Positions 17,311-26,703 of a stretch of DNA of 64,000 nucleotides are shown in pieces. The stretch is taken from assembly GCA_000514715.1 (NCBI GenBank), contig AZWL01000006.1:62001-126000 (forward strand), given 5' to 3'. The notes beneath the pieces were generated by a model, which was given only the letters and a program-made list of their open reading frames with translations, made no database searches and was not told where the DNA came from. A program made the position numbers and the translations under genes. Origin of the DNA: Streptomyces sp. CNH099. Its GTDB lineage: Bacteria; Actinomycetota; Actinomycetes; Streptomycetales; Streptomycetaceae. Numbering within the stretch: the stretch's first letter is position 1; each line of letters begins with the position of its first letter.

Positions 17311-18237
17311 TCAGCGGTCGGGCTCGGGATCCCGGAGCCAGTTGACGAGTTCGGCGGTGAACCCGACCGGGTCCTCCTCGTGCGGGAAGTGCCCGAGACC
17401 GTCGAAAAGCCGCCACCGGTACGGCGCTTCCACATACGCCACCGACCCCGCCGCGCTGCGCGTGCGCATCACCGGATCGAGGGAACCGTGCAGGTGCAGC
17501 ACCGGCACCCGCACCGGCAGCTTCATCCGGCGGTAGAACTGCACGCCGTCGGGGCGCCCCAGCGACCGTACGAGCCACCGGTACGGCTCCACCGAGCAGT
17601 GCGCCGTGGAGGGCACGGTCATCGCCCGCCGGTAGACCTCCAGCGTCTTGTCGTCCGGCTGCCGCGGCCCCGACCAGGCGCGGATGAGCCGGCCGACCAA
17701 CGCGGCGTCGTCGGCGACGAGTTGCCGCTCGGGCAGCCAGGGGGGCTGGGCGCTCCAGACGAAGGAGCCCGCGGCGCTCTGCCGCGGATCGGTGAGCATC
17801 GCGGAGCGCCAGCGGCGCGGGTGCGGCATCGCGGAGACGGTCAGCCGGCGGACGAGCTTGGGGCGCATGACGGCGGCCGTCCAGGCCAGGTAGCCGCCGA
17901 GGTCGTGGCCGACGAGCGCGGCGTCCGGCTCGCCGAGGGAGCGGATCACGCCGGTGACGTCGAGGGCGAGGTTCGCCGGGTCGTAGCCGCGGGGCGTGCG
18001 GTCGCTGCCGCCGACGCCCCGCAGGTCCATGGCCACCGCGCGGTACCCGGCCTCGGCGAGGGCCGGCAGCTGGTGCCGCCAGGTCCACCAGAACTGCGGG
18101 AAGCCGTGCAGCAGCAGGACCAGTGGCCCTTCGCCCATCTCCACGATGTGGAAGCGGGCGCCGTTCGCGGCGACGTCCCTGTGGGTCCAGGGGCCTTCTA
18201 GGTGGACTGCCGGTTCGACTGGCGACGGTGCCGTCAT
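17311..18237 (-). CDS. Alpha/beta hydrolase, EphE-like epoxide hydrolase
   Basis: The 308-residue alpha/beta hydrolase has the epoxide-hydrolase layout: oxyanion-hole HGFPQFWWTWRHQ near residue 44, a nucleophile aspartate in VGHDLGGYLAW, a cap region, an acidic residue in HGSLDPVM and the catalytic histidine in GLGHFPHEED. An Asp nucleophile in the GHDxG elbow favours epoxide hydrolase or haloalkane dehalogenase over esterase. The ATG overlaps the stop of the upstream holin-like gene (ATGA), so both are one transcript. Its position next to marP matches EphE of Mycobacterium as I recall it. The substrate is unknown. Confidence 0.88.
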   Translation of the reverse strand: MTAPSPVEPAVHLEGPWTHRDVAANGARFHIVEMGEGPLVLLLHGFPQFWWTWRHQLPALAEAGYRAVAMDLRGVGGSDRTPRGYDPANLALDVTGVIRSLGEPDAALVGHDLGGYLAWTAAVMRPKLVRRLTVSAMPHPRRWRSAMLTDPRQSAAGSFVWSAQPPWLPERQLVADDAALVGRLIRAWSGPRQPDDKTLEVYRRAMTVPSTAHCSVEPYRWLVRSLGRPDGVQFYRRMKLPVRVPVLHLHGSLDPVMRTRSAAGSVAYVEAPYRWRLFDGLGHFPHEEDPVGFTAELVNWLRDPEPDR

Positions 18238-18779
18238 GACTCCGAGCGTGCCACGTCCGCGGCCGGCTTGCGTCGGTCCGCCGGATGACTTCGGCCGCGC
18301 AGGGAGTCGGAGAGGACGCCGGCGGTCTCCTTGGCGGAGTTCATCGCGCGCTCGGGCTTGCGCATCTTGCGCACCTTGGCGATGCCCCAGAAGGCGACGG
18401 CCGCGCCGAGGGCCAGGTGGGCGCCGAAGACGATGAGGAACGACCAGCCGAGGGCGAGGCCCAGGGCGTGCACCCCGTAGGCGGCGGCGAAGCTGAGCAC
18501 CGGGATGCCGAAGAGGACCAGCACGGCGGCGATGCCGAGGGCGGCGCCGCCGGCTCCGGCCCGCTTGATGTCCTCCCGGGTCTCGGCCTTGAGCAGGGCG
18601 ATCTCGTCGTGGACGAGGGCGCTCAGACCGGTGGTGGCGGTCGAGACGAGCTGCCCGAGGCTCTGCTGTGTGTCGAGGTGCTCGTCGGTGCCGGCCGCGG
18701 CCGACCCGTTGCTTTTCGTGGTGCTGATCCCGTCCGCGGCCGTCCGGTCACCTACCGCACCGTTGCCGGCTGCGCTCAT
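18234..18779 (-). CDS. Holin-like actinobacterial membrane protein (holin superfamily VI type)
   Basis: The 181-residue protein has a disordered Ser/Gly/Thr-rich N-terminus (about 35 residues), an amphipathic stretch (LGQLVSTATTGLSALVHDEI) and two membrane helices (about 80-104 and 110-135: [20 protein letters not shown] and ALGWSFLIVFGAHLALGAAV), then a basic C-tail. This is the layout of the actinobacterial phage-holin-superfamily protein found beside the epoxide hydrolase gene in many genomes. It is chromosomal and not part of a prophage. The stop overlaps the epoxide hydrolase start, and the NhaA gene lies 29 bp upstream. Confidence 0.82.
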   Translation of the reverse strand: MSAAGNGAVGDRTAADGISTTKSNGSAAAGTDEHLDTQQSLGQLVSTATTGLSALVHDEIALLKAETREDIKRAGAGGAALGIAAVLVLFGIPVLSFAAAYGVHALGLALGWSFLIVFGAHLALGAAVAFWGIAKVRKMRKPERAMNSAKETAGVLSDSLRGRSHPADRRKPAADVARSES

Positions 18780-18808
18780 CGTCCGTCCCTTCGCCGCCTG
18801 GAGTCACA

Positions 18809-20209
18809 TCATGCCCGACCGTCCCCCGGATCGCCGGTCGGGTGCCGCAATTCGGCACGCTTGCGGTGCTCGGCGGCCTTTTCCTCGTGGATGACGGCCA
18901 TCCGCCGGTGGTAGTCCGGGTCGTCCTGCTGGTACAGGTCGGGTATGCCGTCGCCGTCGTCGTCGCGCTCGTCCTCCTCGGCTATCGCCTTGTAGCGATT
19001 GTCCCGGAACTTGAGCAGGATGCACGCCAGGATCGCGGCGATGACCGAGCCCGTCAGCACCGCCGCCTTGGTCTCTTCGGCCAGGGCGACGTCGTCGGCG
19101 AAGGCCAGTTCGCTGATGAGCAGCGAGACGGTGAATCCGATGCCGGCGAGCGTGGCGACGGCGAACACGTCGGGCCAGGAGAGCGCCGGGTTCAGCTCCG
19201 CCCGGGTGAAGCGGACGGCGAGCCGGGAGCCGAGCGTGATGCCGACGATCTTGCCGACGACCAGGCCGAGCACGACCCCCAGCGGCTCGGGGTCGGTGAA
19301 CACCCCGGCCAGCGCATCGGCGTTCACGGACACGCCCGCCGCGAAGAACGCGAAGACGGGCACGGCCAGGCCGGCGGAGAGCGGGCGGACCTGGTGCTCG
19401 ATGCGCTCGCCGGGCGAGCACTCTTCGCCCGGTCGGGTGGTGACGCGCAGCATCAGGCCCATGGCGACGCCCGCGATGGTGGCGTGCACGCCGCTGGCGT
19501 GCATGAGCGCCCAGTTGACGAGGGCCAGCGGCAGGTACACGTACCAGCCGCGCACCTCGCGGCGCTGCAGGAACCAGAAGAGGGCCAGGCCGGCGAGGGC
19601 GAGGCCGAGGGCGGCGAAGTTGAGCCCGGAGGTGAAGAAGATCGCGATGATCAGGATCGCGAAGAGGTCGTCCACGACGGCCAGCGTCAGCAGGAAGGCG
19701 CGCAGCGCGGAGGGGAGGTTGCTGCCGATGACCGCGAGCACGGCGAGGGCGAAGGCGATGTCGGTGGCGGTGGGGATGGCCCAGCCGCCGAGGTCGCCAC
19801 CGCCGCCGACGTTGACGGCGACGTAGACGAGCGCGGGGGTGGCCATGCCGCAGACGGCGGCGACTATCGGCAGGGCGGCGGCCCGTGGGTCGCGCAGCTC
19901 GCCGTCGACGAGTTCGCGCTTCAGCTCGACGCCGACGACGAAGAAGAAGACCGTCAGCAGCCCGTCCTGGGCCCAGTGGGTGAGGTCGAGGTGGAGGTCG
20001 AGCGCGGAGGGGCCGAAGGTGAAGTGCCTGATGTCCTCGTAGGTGCCGCTGAGGGCGCTGTTCGCGAAGATGAGGGCGATGACGGCCGCGGCCAGCAGGA
20101 TGAGTCCGCCGACGGTCTCCGTGCGCAGGGCCTCGGCGAGGAACTTCTTCTCTTTGAGGGACGGCTGGCGGAGGAACTCGGACGGCTGCTGGCGCTGGGG
20201 CGCGGTCAC
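18809..20209 (-). CDS. nhaA: Na+/H+ antiporter NhaA
   Basis: The 466-residue antiporter exchanges sodium for protons across the membrane. The conserved VVDDLFAI motif carries the two adjacent aspartates that bind the ion, and LTHWAQDGLLTVFFFVVGVE and ATDIAFALAVLAVIG are family hallmarks. About twelve membrane segments can be seen. A cytoplasmic charged C-terminal tail of about 60 residues (EEDERDDDGDGIPDLYQQDD onwards) is longer than in E. coli NhaA. The start is ATG at 20207-20209. It lies between acs and the holin-like gene, all on the minus strand, and probably has its own promoter in the gap after acs. Confidence 0.95.
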   Translation of the reverse strand: MTAPQRQQPSEFLRQPSLKEKKFLAEALRTETVGGLILLAAAVIALIFANSALSGTYEDIRHFTFGPSALDLHLDLTHWAQDGLLTVFFFVVGVELKRELVDGELRDPRAAALPIVAAVCGMATPALVYVAVNVGGGGDLGGWAIPTATDIAFALAVLAVIGSNLPSALRAFLLTLAVVDDLFAILIIAIFFTSGLNFAALGLALAGLALFWFLQRREVRGWYVYLPLALVNWALMHASGVHATIAGVAMGLMLRVTTRPGEECSPGERIEHQVRPLSAGLAVPVFAFFAAGVSVNADALAGVFTDPEPLGVVLGLVVGKIVGITLGSRLAVRFTRAELNPALSWPDVFAVATLAGIGFTVSLLISELAFADDVALAEETKAAVLTGSVIAAILACILLKFRDNRYKAIAEEDERDDDGDGIPDLYQQDDPDYHRRMAVIHEEKAAEHRKRAELRHPTGDPGDGRA

Positions 20210-20578
20210 GACGGGGCCTCCCGGGCGGTCGACGGCAGATACACGGGTGCTGTGTGCCGACCAGACTTCCCGGCGCGCCTCAGACTTTTGTCGCTTTATT
20301 TTTCTGTCTCTCTCACCCTACAGGGCGGCGCCGCCGATCCATCTGGAGTCAGTTTACGGGGCAAAAGGGATATACGGCTCGGTCATGGGGCGGGGAGGGA
20401 GAGCGGTCAGGGCACGGTGTGCGGGCCCGGCCGGGCAGCGCCGGGCCCGCCGGCGGCGGGGTGGTTCCCCGCCGCCGGCGCGGCTCACTGTCCCGGCTGT
20501 GCCCCGGCCGTGCCGGGGTCGCCGCGCGGTTCCGCCGCGGTCGTCCCGGGCCGTGCCGCGGGTGCTGTCCTCGCGGTC
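20210..20578. other. Intergenic region between acs and nhaA
   Basis: This 369-base stretch has no gene. The nhaA-proximal part (about 20270-20380) is clearly AT-richer than its surroundings, with a T-rich tract on the plus strand, and is the likely nhaA promoter region. The acs-proximal part holds a strong hairpin, listed separately. Confidence 0.6.
20448..20480 (-). terminator. Hairpin terminator after acs
   Basis: A perfect 14-bp G+C stem (CGCCGGCGGCGGGG / CCCCGCCGCCGGCG) closes a five-base loop about 100 bases after the acs stop codon. A second, smaller inverted repeat (GGGCCCGGC...GCCGGGCCC) lies immediately next to it. No U-tract follows. Confidence 0.65.
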
Positions 20579-22534
20579 TCAGTCCTCCGAGGCCGCGCTC
20601 GGCAGCTTGGCCTGGATGAGGTCCATGACCGTGGTGTCCGTCAGCGTCGTGACGTCGCCCATCTGGCGGTTCTCGGCGACGTCCCGCAGCAGCCGGCGCA
20701 TGATCTTGCCGGAGCGGGTCTTGGGCAGCTCCGCGACCGGCAGGATCCGCTGGGGCTTGGCGATCGGGCCCAGGGCCTTCGCCACGTGCGCCCGCAGCTC
20801 CTCCACCAGCCCGTCCGCCTCTTCGGCGCCCCCGCGCAGGATCACGAAGGCGACGATGGCCTGCGTGGTCTGCGGGTCGGTGGCGCCGACGACCGCGGCC
20901 TCGGCGACCTTGGGGTGCGAGACGAGGGCGGACTCCACCTCGGTGGTGGAGATGTTGTGCCCGGAGACGAGCATGACGTCGTCGACGCGGCCCAGCAGCC
21001 AGATGTCGCCGTCGTCGTCCTTCTTCGCGCCGTCACCCGCGAAGTACCGGCCTTCGAAGCGGGACCAGTACGTGTCCTTGTAGCGCTGGTCGTCGCCCCA
21101 GATCGTGCGCAGTATGGACGGCCACGGCTCCGTGAGCACCAGGTAGCCGCCGGAGCCGTCCGGGACCTCGCGCGCCTCGTCGTCCACGACGGTGGCCGCG
21201 ATGCCGGGCAGCGGCACCTGCGCGGAGCCGGGCTTCGTGCTCGTCACGCCGGGCAGCGGGCTGATCATGATGCCGCCCGTCTCCGTCTGCCACCACGTGT
21301 CGACCACGGGCGTGCGGCCGCCGCCGATGTGCTCCCGGTACCAGATCCACGCCTCGGGGTTGATCGGCTCGCCGACCGAGCCGAGCACCCGCAGACTGCT
21401 CAGGTCGAACTTGGCCGGGACGGCGTCGCCCCACTTCATGCACGCGCGGATCGCGGTGGGGGCGGTGTAGAAGATCGAGACCCGGTACTTCTGGACGATC
21501 TCCCACCAGCGGCCCTGGTGCGGGGTGTCGGGCGTGCCCTCGTAGAGCACCTGGGTGGCCCCGTTGGAGAGCGGGCCGTACACGATGTACGAGTGGCCGG
21601 TGACCCAGCCGACGTCGGCCGTGCACCAGTACACGTCGGACTCGGGCTTGAGGTCGAAGACGGCGTGGTGGGTGTAGGAGACCTGGGTGAGATAGCCCCC
21701 GGTGGTGTGCAGGATCCCCTTGGGCTTACCCGTCGTGCCCGAGGTGTAGAGGATGAAGAGCGGGTGCTCGGCGGGGAACGCCTCGGGGGTGTGCGTCTCC
21801 TCCTGCCGGTCGACGACGTCGTGCCACCACACGTCGCGGCCCTCGGTCCAGGCCACCTCCTGGCCCGTCCGGCGCACCACCAGCACGTTGCGCACGTGCT
21901 CGGAGCGCTCCACCGCCTCGTCCACCGCGGGCTTCAGGGCGGACGGCTTGCCGCGCCGGTACCCGCCGTCGGCGGTGATGACCACGCGCGCGTCCGCGTC
22001 CGCGATCCGGGTCGCCAGCGCGTCGGCGGAGAAGCCGCCGAAGACCACCGAGTGGGGTGCGCCGATGCGGGCGCAGGCCAGCATCGCGACGACGGTCTCG
22101 GGGATCATCGGCATGTAGACCGCGACCCGGTCGCCGGTCTGCACGCCCAGCTCCACCAGCGCGTTCGCCGCCTTGGCGACGTCCCGCTGCAGCTCGGCGT
22201 AGGTGATCGAGCGCGAGTCGCCCGGCTCGCCCTCGAAGTGGATCGCGACGCGGTCGCCGAGGCCGGCCTCGACGTGCCGGTCCACGCAGTTGTACGCGAC
22301 GTTGAGCGCGCCGTCCTCGAACCACTTCGCGAACGGCGGGTTCGACCAGTCGAGCGTCTTGGTGGGCTCGGTGGCCCAGCTGAGCCTCCGGGCCTGCTCC
22401 GCCCAGAAGCCCAGCCGGTCCGCACGGGCCTGCTCGTACGCCTCCGCCGTGACGTTCGCGTGTGCGGCCAGCTCGGCGGGCGGCTCGAACCGGCGTTCCT
22501 CCTTGAGCAGGTTGGCCAGGCTTTCGTTGCTCAC
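20579..22534 (-). CDS. acs: Acetyl-CoA synthetase
   Basis: This 651-residue enzyme activates acetate to acetyl-AMP and acetyl-CoA. It has the AMP-binding signature [11 protein letters not shown], the WWQTETGG motif, and the C-terminal A10 motif [10 protein letters not shown] with the catalytic lysine near residue 610, the usual target of regulatory acetylation. The length is that of typical Acs. It starts [16 protein letters not shown] at 22534. It is flanked by a SulP-carbonic anhydrase fusion upstream and nhaA downstream, all codirectional but with gaps, so probably separate transcripts. Confidence 0.97.
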   Translation of the reverse strand: MSNESLANLLKEERRFEPPAELAAHANVTAEAYEQARADRLGFWAEQARRLSWATEPTKTLDWSNPPFAKWFEDGALNVAYNCVDRHVEAGLGDRVAIHFEGEPGDSRSITYAELQRDVAKAANALVELGVQTGDRVAVYMPMIPETVVAMLACARIGAPHSVVFGGFSADALATRIADADARVVITADGGYRRGKPSALKPAVDEAVERSEHVRNVLVVRRTGQEVAWTEGRDVWWHDVVDRQEETHTPEAFPAEHPLFILYTSGTTGKPKGILHTTGGYLTQVSYTHHAVFDLKPESDVYWCTADVGWVTGHSYIVYGPLSNGATQVLYEGTPDTPHQGRWWEIVQKYRVSIFYTAPTAIRACMKWGDAVPAKFDLSSLRVLGSVGEPINPEAWIWYREHIGGGRTPVVDTWWQTETGGIMISPLPGVTSTKPGSAQVPLPGIAATVVDDEAREVPDGSGGYLVLTEPWPSILRTIWGDDQRYKDTYWSRFEGRYFAGDGAKKDDDGDIWLLGRVDDVMLVSGHNISTTEVESALVSHPKVAEAAVVGATDPQTTQAIVAFVILRGGAEEADGLVEELRAHVAKALGPIAKPQRILPVAELPKTRSGKIMRRLLRDVAENRQMGDVTTLTDTTVMDLIQAKLPSAASED

Positions 22535-22667
22535 GACATCTCCCTTTCCAGGATGTCCGCCTCAGTCCAGGGCCTAGCTCATCAGGCGCGGGGAGGGCGT
22601 GACAAGAGCCTGGGGATAAATTGGTTTAGACCTGTGCGCAACCGACGGTGCGGTGCGCGGCCGGACA

Positions 22668-25073
22668 TCACGCCGGAGCGGGCTGCGGCTGCCCGGCGGC
22701 GGGACCGGGACGTACCGCCGTGAAGTCCCCCTCGGCTCCCAGCACATACGTCTGCGCCTCGCCGACGTGGAAGTACATCCCGTGCAGGCTCAGCGAGCCG
22801 TCGGCCAGCCGGCGGCGCACACACGGGTGCCGGCGCAGGTGGTCCAGCTGCTGCGCGACGTTGGCCAGGCTCACCCGCTCGGACTCGTCCGCGTACGGCC
22901 GGCCGGTGATCCGGGGGCCGCCGGCGCGGGCCCGCACCAGGCTCGGCAGCCCGTGGTGCAGCCAGCGCCGCAGCGGCGTCGGGGGCACGTCACCGGCGGC
23001 GGATCCGGCGTCCGCCCCGCGTGCGGCCTCCCCGTCGACCAGCGCCCCCATCGCGCCGCAGCCCGAGTGCCCGCACACCGTGATCGACTCGACCCGCAGC
23101 ACCTCGACCGCGAACTCGACCGCCGCCGCGACGGAGTCGTCGCGCGGCCCGGTACCGGCGTCCGCGCCCGCCCGCTGTCCGGTCCCGTCCGGCGGCGGCA
23201 CCAGGTTCCCCACGTTCCGTACCGTGAAGAGGTCGCCCGGCCCGCTCGACGTGATCATGCTGGGGACCACCCGGGAGTCCGAGCAGGTGAGAAAGAGCTG
23301 CGTGGGCCGCTGCCCCTCGCGGGCCAGCCGCGCCAGCTCCTCGCGCAGCCGCGGCGCGGTGTTGCGCTGGAAGGTGCTGATGCCGCTGAGCAGCCGGTGC
23401 GCCGGCGCGGGCGCCTCAGGCGTCGTCACGCAGCAGTGGTTGCGCCACGGCGTCCAGGGGTGGCAGTGGTGCGCCGTGCCCGGCTCGGCGATGCGCCGGC
23501 CCGTGGCGGTGGTCAGCTCCGCGGCACCCCCGTGTGCGACGTGCGCCCGGCGCCACTCCTGCAGCGTCTCGTACGCGGCGTGGTCCATGAACGAGCCGGT
23601 CAGCTCCACCTCCGCCGCCGCGCCCCGCGGCACCTGCGTGAGCACCCTGCTCAGCCGCGGCACGGCGAGGAAGGTGAGCTGTCCGTGCACCTGGACGCGG
23701 TACGTGTCCTTCCGTTCGTCCCGCCCGGCGCCGCCCTCCGCGCCCGGCCCCGGTCCTCCGGGGCGCCGCTCCAGCGTCACCCGCGTACGGGACAGCCGGT
23801 GCAGCGCCACCGCCACCGCCACCGCGATCCCCACGGCGACGCCCTCCAGCACCCCCAGCAGCACGACCCCGGCGACGGTCGCCGCGTACACGGGGATCTC
23901 CCGGTGCCGCCGCACCGACCGCATGTGGCTGATCTTCACCATCTGGATGCCGACCACCATCACCAGCGCCCCCAGCGCCGCCAGCGGGATCAGCTCCAGC
24001 ATCCCCACCAGCAGCAGCGACGCCAGCACCACCCACACCCCGTGCAGCACGGCGGACCTGCGGCTGACCGCCCCCGCCGCGACGTTCGCCGAGCTGCGCA
24101 CGGCGACCCCGGTGACGGGCAGCCCGCCGCACAGCCCCGCGACGAAGTTGCCGGCCCCCTGGGCGCGCAGCTCCCGGTCGAGGTCGGCGCGCGGCACGGG
24201 GTGCGCGTCGCCGCGCGCCATCGCGAGCTTGTCGACCGCCACCGCGGACAGCAGCGACTCCACGCTGGCCACGACCGTGATCGTCAGCACCGCGGCCACC
24301 AGGCCCAGTACGGGCCCGTCCGGCGCCCCCGCGAGCGCGTGGCTGCTCCACGCGGGCAGGTCCACGCGCGGCAGCCGCATCCCGGTGAGGGAGGCGAAGC
24401 CGGTGGCGACCACGATGGCGGCCAGCGCCCCCGGCAGGTACCGCAGCGGCCCCGTGCCCCGCCCGCACAGCCACGGCCAGCCGAGCAGCACGACGATGAC
24501 GACGGCGCTCACCGACACCGCGCCGGTGTGCAGGTCGGCGAGCTGGCCGGGCAGCGCCAACGTGTTGTCGACGGGCGAGCTCTGCGGGCTGCCGCCGAGG
24601 ACGATGTGCAGCTGGGCCAGCGCGATGGTCACGCCGATGCCGGCGAGCATGCCGTGCACGATGGCCGGGCTGACCGCCAGCGCGGACCGGGCTACCCTGA
24701 GCGAGCCGAGCGCGAGCTGCGTGAGCCCCGCGAGGGCGGTGATGGCGCAGGTGGCGCGCCAGCCGTACTGCTGGATGAGGTCGGCCGTGACCACGGTCAG
24801 CCCGGCGGCGGGCCCGCTGACCTGCAACGGCGCCCCGCAGAGCAGGCCGACGACGATGCCGCCCACGGCCGCGGACAGCAGCCCGGCCTGCAGCGGGGCG
24901 CCGGTCGCGAGCGCGATGCCCAGCGAGAGCGGCAGGGCGATGAGGAAGACGGTGACGGAGGCGGAGAGGTCGGCGGCGAGGGGACGCCGGCCGCCGGCGC
25001 GGTCGCGCGGATCCGGCTCCTTCGCGCGCTCGGCGGAGGTGCTTCCCGGGGGGGTCGGGCGTCCTGCGGGCAT
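22668..25073 (-). CDS. SulP anion transporter fused to beta-carbonic anhydrase
   Basis: The 801-residue protein joins three parts: a SulP/SLC26 transporter with many membrane helices (about 20-420; ASVTVFLIALPLSLGIALA at the start), a STAS-like domain (about 455-550), and a C-terminal beta-carbonic anhydrase (about 560-800). Zinc ligands of the latter are visible as C597 and D599 in CSDSR and H669 and C672 in HSGCG. The probable role is coupled bicarbonate (or sulfate) uptake and CO2/HCO3- interconversion at the membrane. The start at ATG 25071-25073 is preceded by GAGGAG; longer in-frame extensions lack support. Such fusions are known in actinomycetes. Confidence 0.92.
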   Translation of the reverse strand: MPAGRPTPPGSTSAERAKEPDPRDRAGGRRPLAADLSASVTVFLIALPLSLGIALATGAPLQAGLLSAAVGGIVVGLLCGAPLQVSGPAAGLTVVTADLIQQYGWRATCAITALAGLTQLALGSLRVARSALAVSPAIVHGMLAGIGVTIALAQLHIVLGGSPQSSPVDNTLALPGQLADLHTGAVSVSAVVIVVLLGWPWLCGRGTGPLRYLPGALAAIVVATGFASLTGMRLPRVDLPAWSSHALAGAPDGPVLGLVAAVLTITVVASVESLLSAVAVDKLAMARGDAHPVPRADLDRELRAQGAGNFVAGLCGGLPVTGVAVRSSANVAAGAVSRRSAVLHGVWVVLASLLLVGMLELIPLAALGALVMVVGIQMVKISHMRSVRRHREIPVYAATVAGVVLLGVLEGVAVGIAVAVAVALHRLSRTRVTLERRPGGPGPGAEGGAGRDERKDTYRVQVHGQLTFLAVPRLSRVLTQVPRGAAAEVELTGSFMDHAAYETLQEWRRAHVAHGGAAELTTATGRRIAEPGTAHHCHPWTPWRNHCCVTTPEAPAPAHRLLSGISTFQRNTAPRLREELARLAREGQRPTQLFLTCSDSRVVPSMITSSGPGDLFTVRNVGNLVPPPDGTGQRAGADAGTGPRDDSVAAAVEFAVEVLRVESITVCGHSGCGAMGALVDGEAARGADAGSAAGDVPPTPLRRWLHHGLPSLVRARAGGPRITGRPYADESERVSLANVAQQLDHLRRHPCVRRRLADGSLSLHGMYFHVGEAQTYVLGAEGDFTAVRPGPAAGQPQPAPA

Positions 25074-25359
25074 GTGGCGTCTCCTCGTTGGGGAGGGGGC
25101 GTCGAGCAGCACGGGCACACGGCTTGACGTCACTCTGAGTGACGGTACGGTGACCCTCAAGGGTAAGTAAATGAATCGTAATGCCACGTAAAGAGTTTGC
25201 GAAGGGCTTTGCTCCGGCCGGCCCACTTCTCCCATCCATCGAGTGAATGCAGAGAGATAATCTGAATTTCTGGTTATCCCTCTTTCCGAGCGTGCGGCGA
25301 GAAATCGCGCGTGTATTCGGCTATTCGAGTCAGCACGTCCCTGGCGGCGTCGGGAAGAG
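25074..25359. other. Divergent intergenic region between sulP-CA fusion and lipoprotein gene
   Basis: The 286-base divergent region contains an AT-rich segment (about 25150-25330), unusually low in G+C for this chromosome, which must hold promoters for both genes. I see no clear operator. Confidence 0.5.
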
Positions 25360-26703
25360 GTGGAAGCTTTGTTCGGAACATGGCGGGCGACCGTGGGAAT
25401 CTGCGGCGTCCTCGCACTGGGGGGTGTGGCGGTCGCGAGCTGTTCTCCCGGTACGGGACCGGACGGCGATACGCAGCGCTCGGGGAGCGACGGCACGGCG
25501 GACGACGCGGCACCCGGAAAGGGCCGGCCGCTGAAGCTCATCGGCGACGGCTCCACCGCCTACACCGGCGCGCAGCCCAACCAGCCCACGGTCAGCCGGA
25601 TGACGGCGGGCGCCCGGCCGCCGCAGTTCGTCGTCTTCTCCTGGGACGGCGCCGGCGAGGACGGCCAGCGCCTCTTCTCCCACTTCCGCAAGGTGGCGCG
25701 GGAGAACGACGCGGCCATGACGTACTTCCTCAGCGGCGTCTACGTCCTCCCCCGGGACAAGCGCATGGAGTACGAGCCCCCGGGCCACCCCCGCGGCGCC
25801 TCCGACATCGGCTACCTGGACGAGGAGGAGATCAGCGCCACCCTGGAGCAGGTCCGCGGCGCCTGGCTGGAGGGCAGCGAGATCGGCACCCACTTCAACG
25901 GCCACTTCTGCGGCCGTACGGGCGTCGCGAGCTGGTCGAAGGAGGACTGGAAGAGCGAGATCGCGCAGGCCAAGCAGTTCGTGCAGCAGTGGAAGACGAA
26001 CACCGGCCGGAAGAAGGCGGATCCGCTTCCCTTCGACTACGACAGGGAGCTGATCGGCGGCCGCGCACCCTGCCTGGAGGGCCAGAAGAACCTCATCAAG
26101 GCCGCCGGGGAGATGGGTTTCCGCTATGACACCAGCGGTGTCAGCAGTCAGGTGTGGCCTAAGAAGAAGGAGGGCGTCTGGGACCTGTCGCTGCAGGAGG
26201 TCCCGTTCCCCGGCCGCGCCTTCGAAGTCGTGAGCATGGACTACAACTTCATGGCCAACCAGTCGGGCACCGCCTATGCGCCGCCCGCCCAGCACGCGGC
26301 CTTCGAACGGCAGATGCGCGAGGGGCTACTGGCCGGTTTCGAGCGCGCCTACACCGGCAACCGCGCACCCCTCATCATCGGAAACCACTTCGAGAGCTGG
26401 AACGGCGGCGCGTACATGCGCGCCGTCGAGGACACCATCAAGACCGTCTGTCCCAAGAAGGACGTGCACTGCGTCTCGTTCCGGCAGCTGGTCGACTGGC
26501 TGGACGCCCAGGACCCGGGCACGCTGGCGAAGCTGCGCACGCTGGACGTGGGCGAGCGGCCGGCGAAGGGCTGGGAGAAGTTCCTGGCGGAGCCGGCGGC
26601 CTCCGCGAAGCAGGGGAGCGCGAAGCGCGCCGGGGAGCCGGCGGGGTCCGCGCAGAAGGACCCCGCCGGCACCGCGGACGCCGGGCAGGGTCAGGCGGGC
26701 TGA
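25360..26703 (+). CDS. Lipoprotein with polysaccharide deacetylase-like domain
   Basis: The 447-residue protein has a signal sequence with a lipobox ending at a cysteine (GGVAVASC, about residue 28), then a Ser/Gly/Asp-rich linker and a globular domain starting QFVVFSWDGAGEDG. That opening, the later GSEIGTHFNGHFCG and the NHFESWNGG segment look like a divergent NodB-type carbohydrate esterase fold; the WDGAG and GTHFNGH motifs could supply the metal ligands. The C-terminal 50 residues are Ala/Lys/Gly-rich and disordered. The start is GTG 25360-25362 with GGGAAGA close upstream. The 3' end overlaps the convergent CooC-like gene by 13 bp. Substrate unknown, probably cell-wall or exopolysaccharide. 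Confidence 0.78.
   Translation: MEALFGTWRATVGICGVLALGGVAVASCSPGTGPDGDTQRSGSDGTADDAAPGKGRPLKLIGDGSTAYTGAQPNQPTVSRMTAGARPPQFVVFSWDGAGEDGQRLFSHFRKVARENDAAMTYFLSGVYVLPRDKRMEYEPPGHPRGASDIGYLDEEEISATLEQVRGAWLEGSEIGTHFNGHFCGRTGVASWSKEDWKSEIAQAKQFVQQWKTNTGRKKADPLPFDYDRELIGGRAPCLEGQKNLIKAAGEMGFRYDTSGVSSQVWPKKKEGVWDLSLQEVPFPGRAFEVVSMDYNFMANQSGTAYAPPAQHAAFERQMREGLLAGFERAYTGNRAPLIIGNHFESWNGGAYMRAVEDTIKTVCPKKDVHCVSFRQLVDWLDAQDPGTLAKLRTLDVGERPAKGWEKFLAEPAASAKQGSAKRAGEPAGSAQKDPAGTADAGQGQAG

Noticed and set aside
18234..18779. Prophage remnant suggested by the holin-like protein.
   Set aside because: No other phage genes are adjacent, and this holin-superfamily gene is a conserved chromosomal neighbour of the epoxide hydrolase gene.
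18842..22723. A 1293-codon plus-strand frame over nhaA and acs.
   Set aside because: Antisense shadow of two enzymes with intact motifs.
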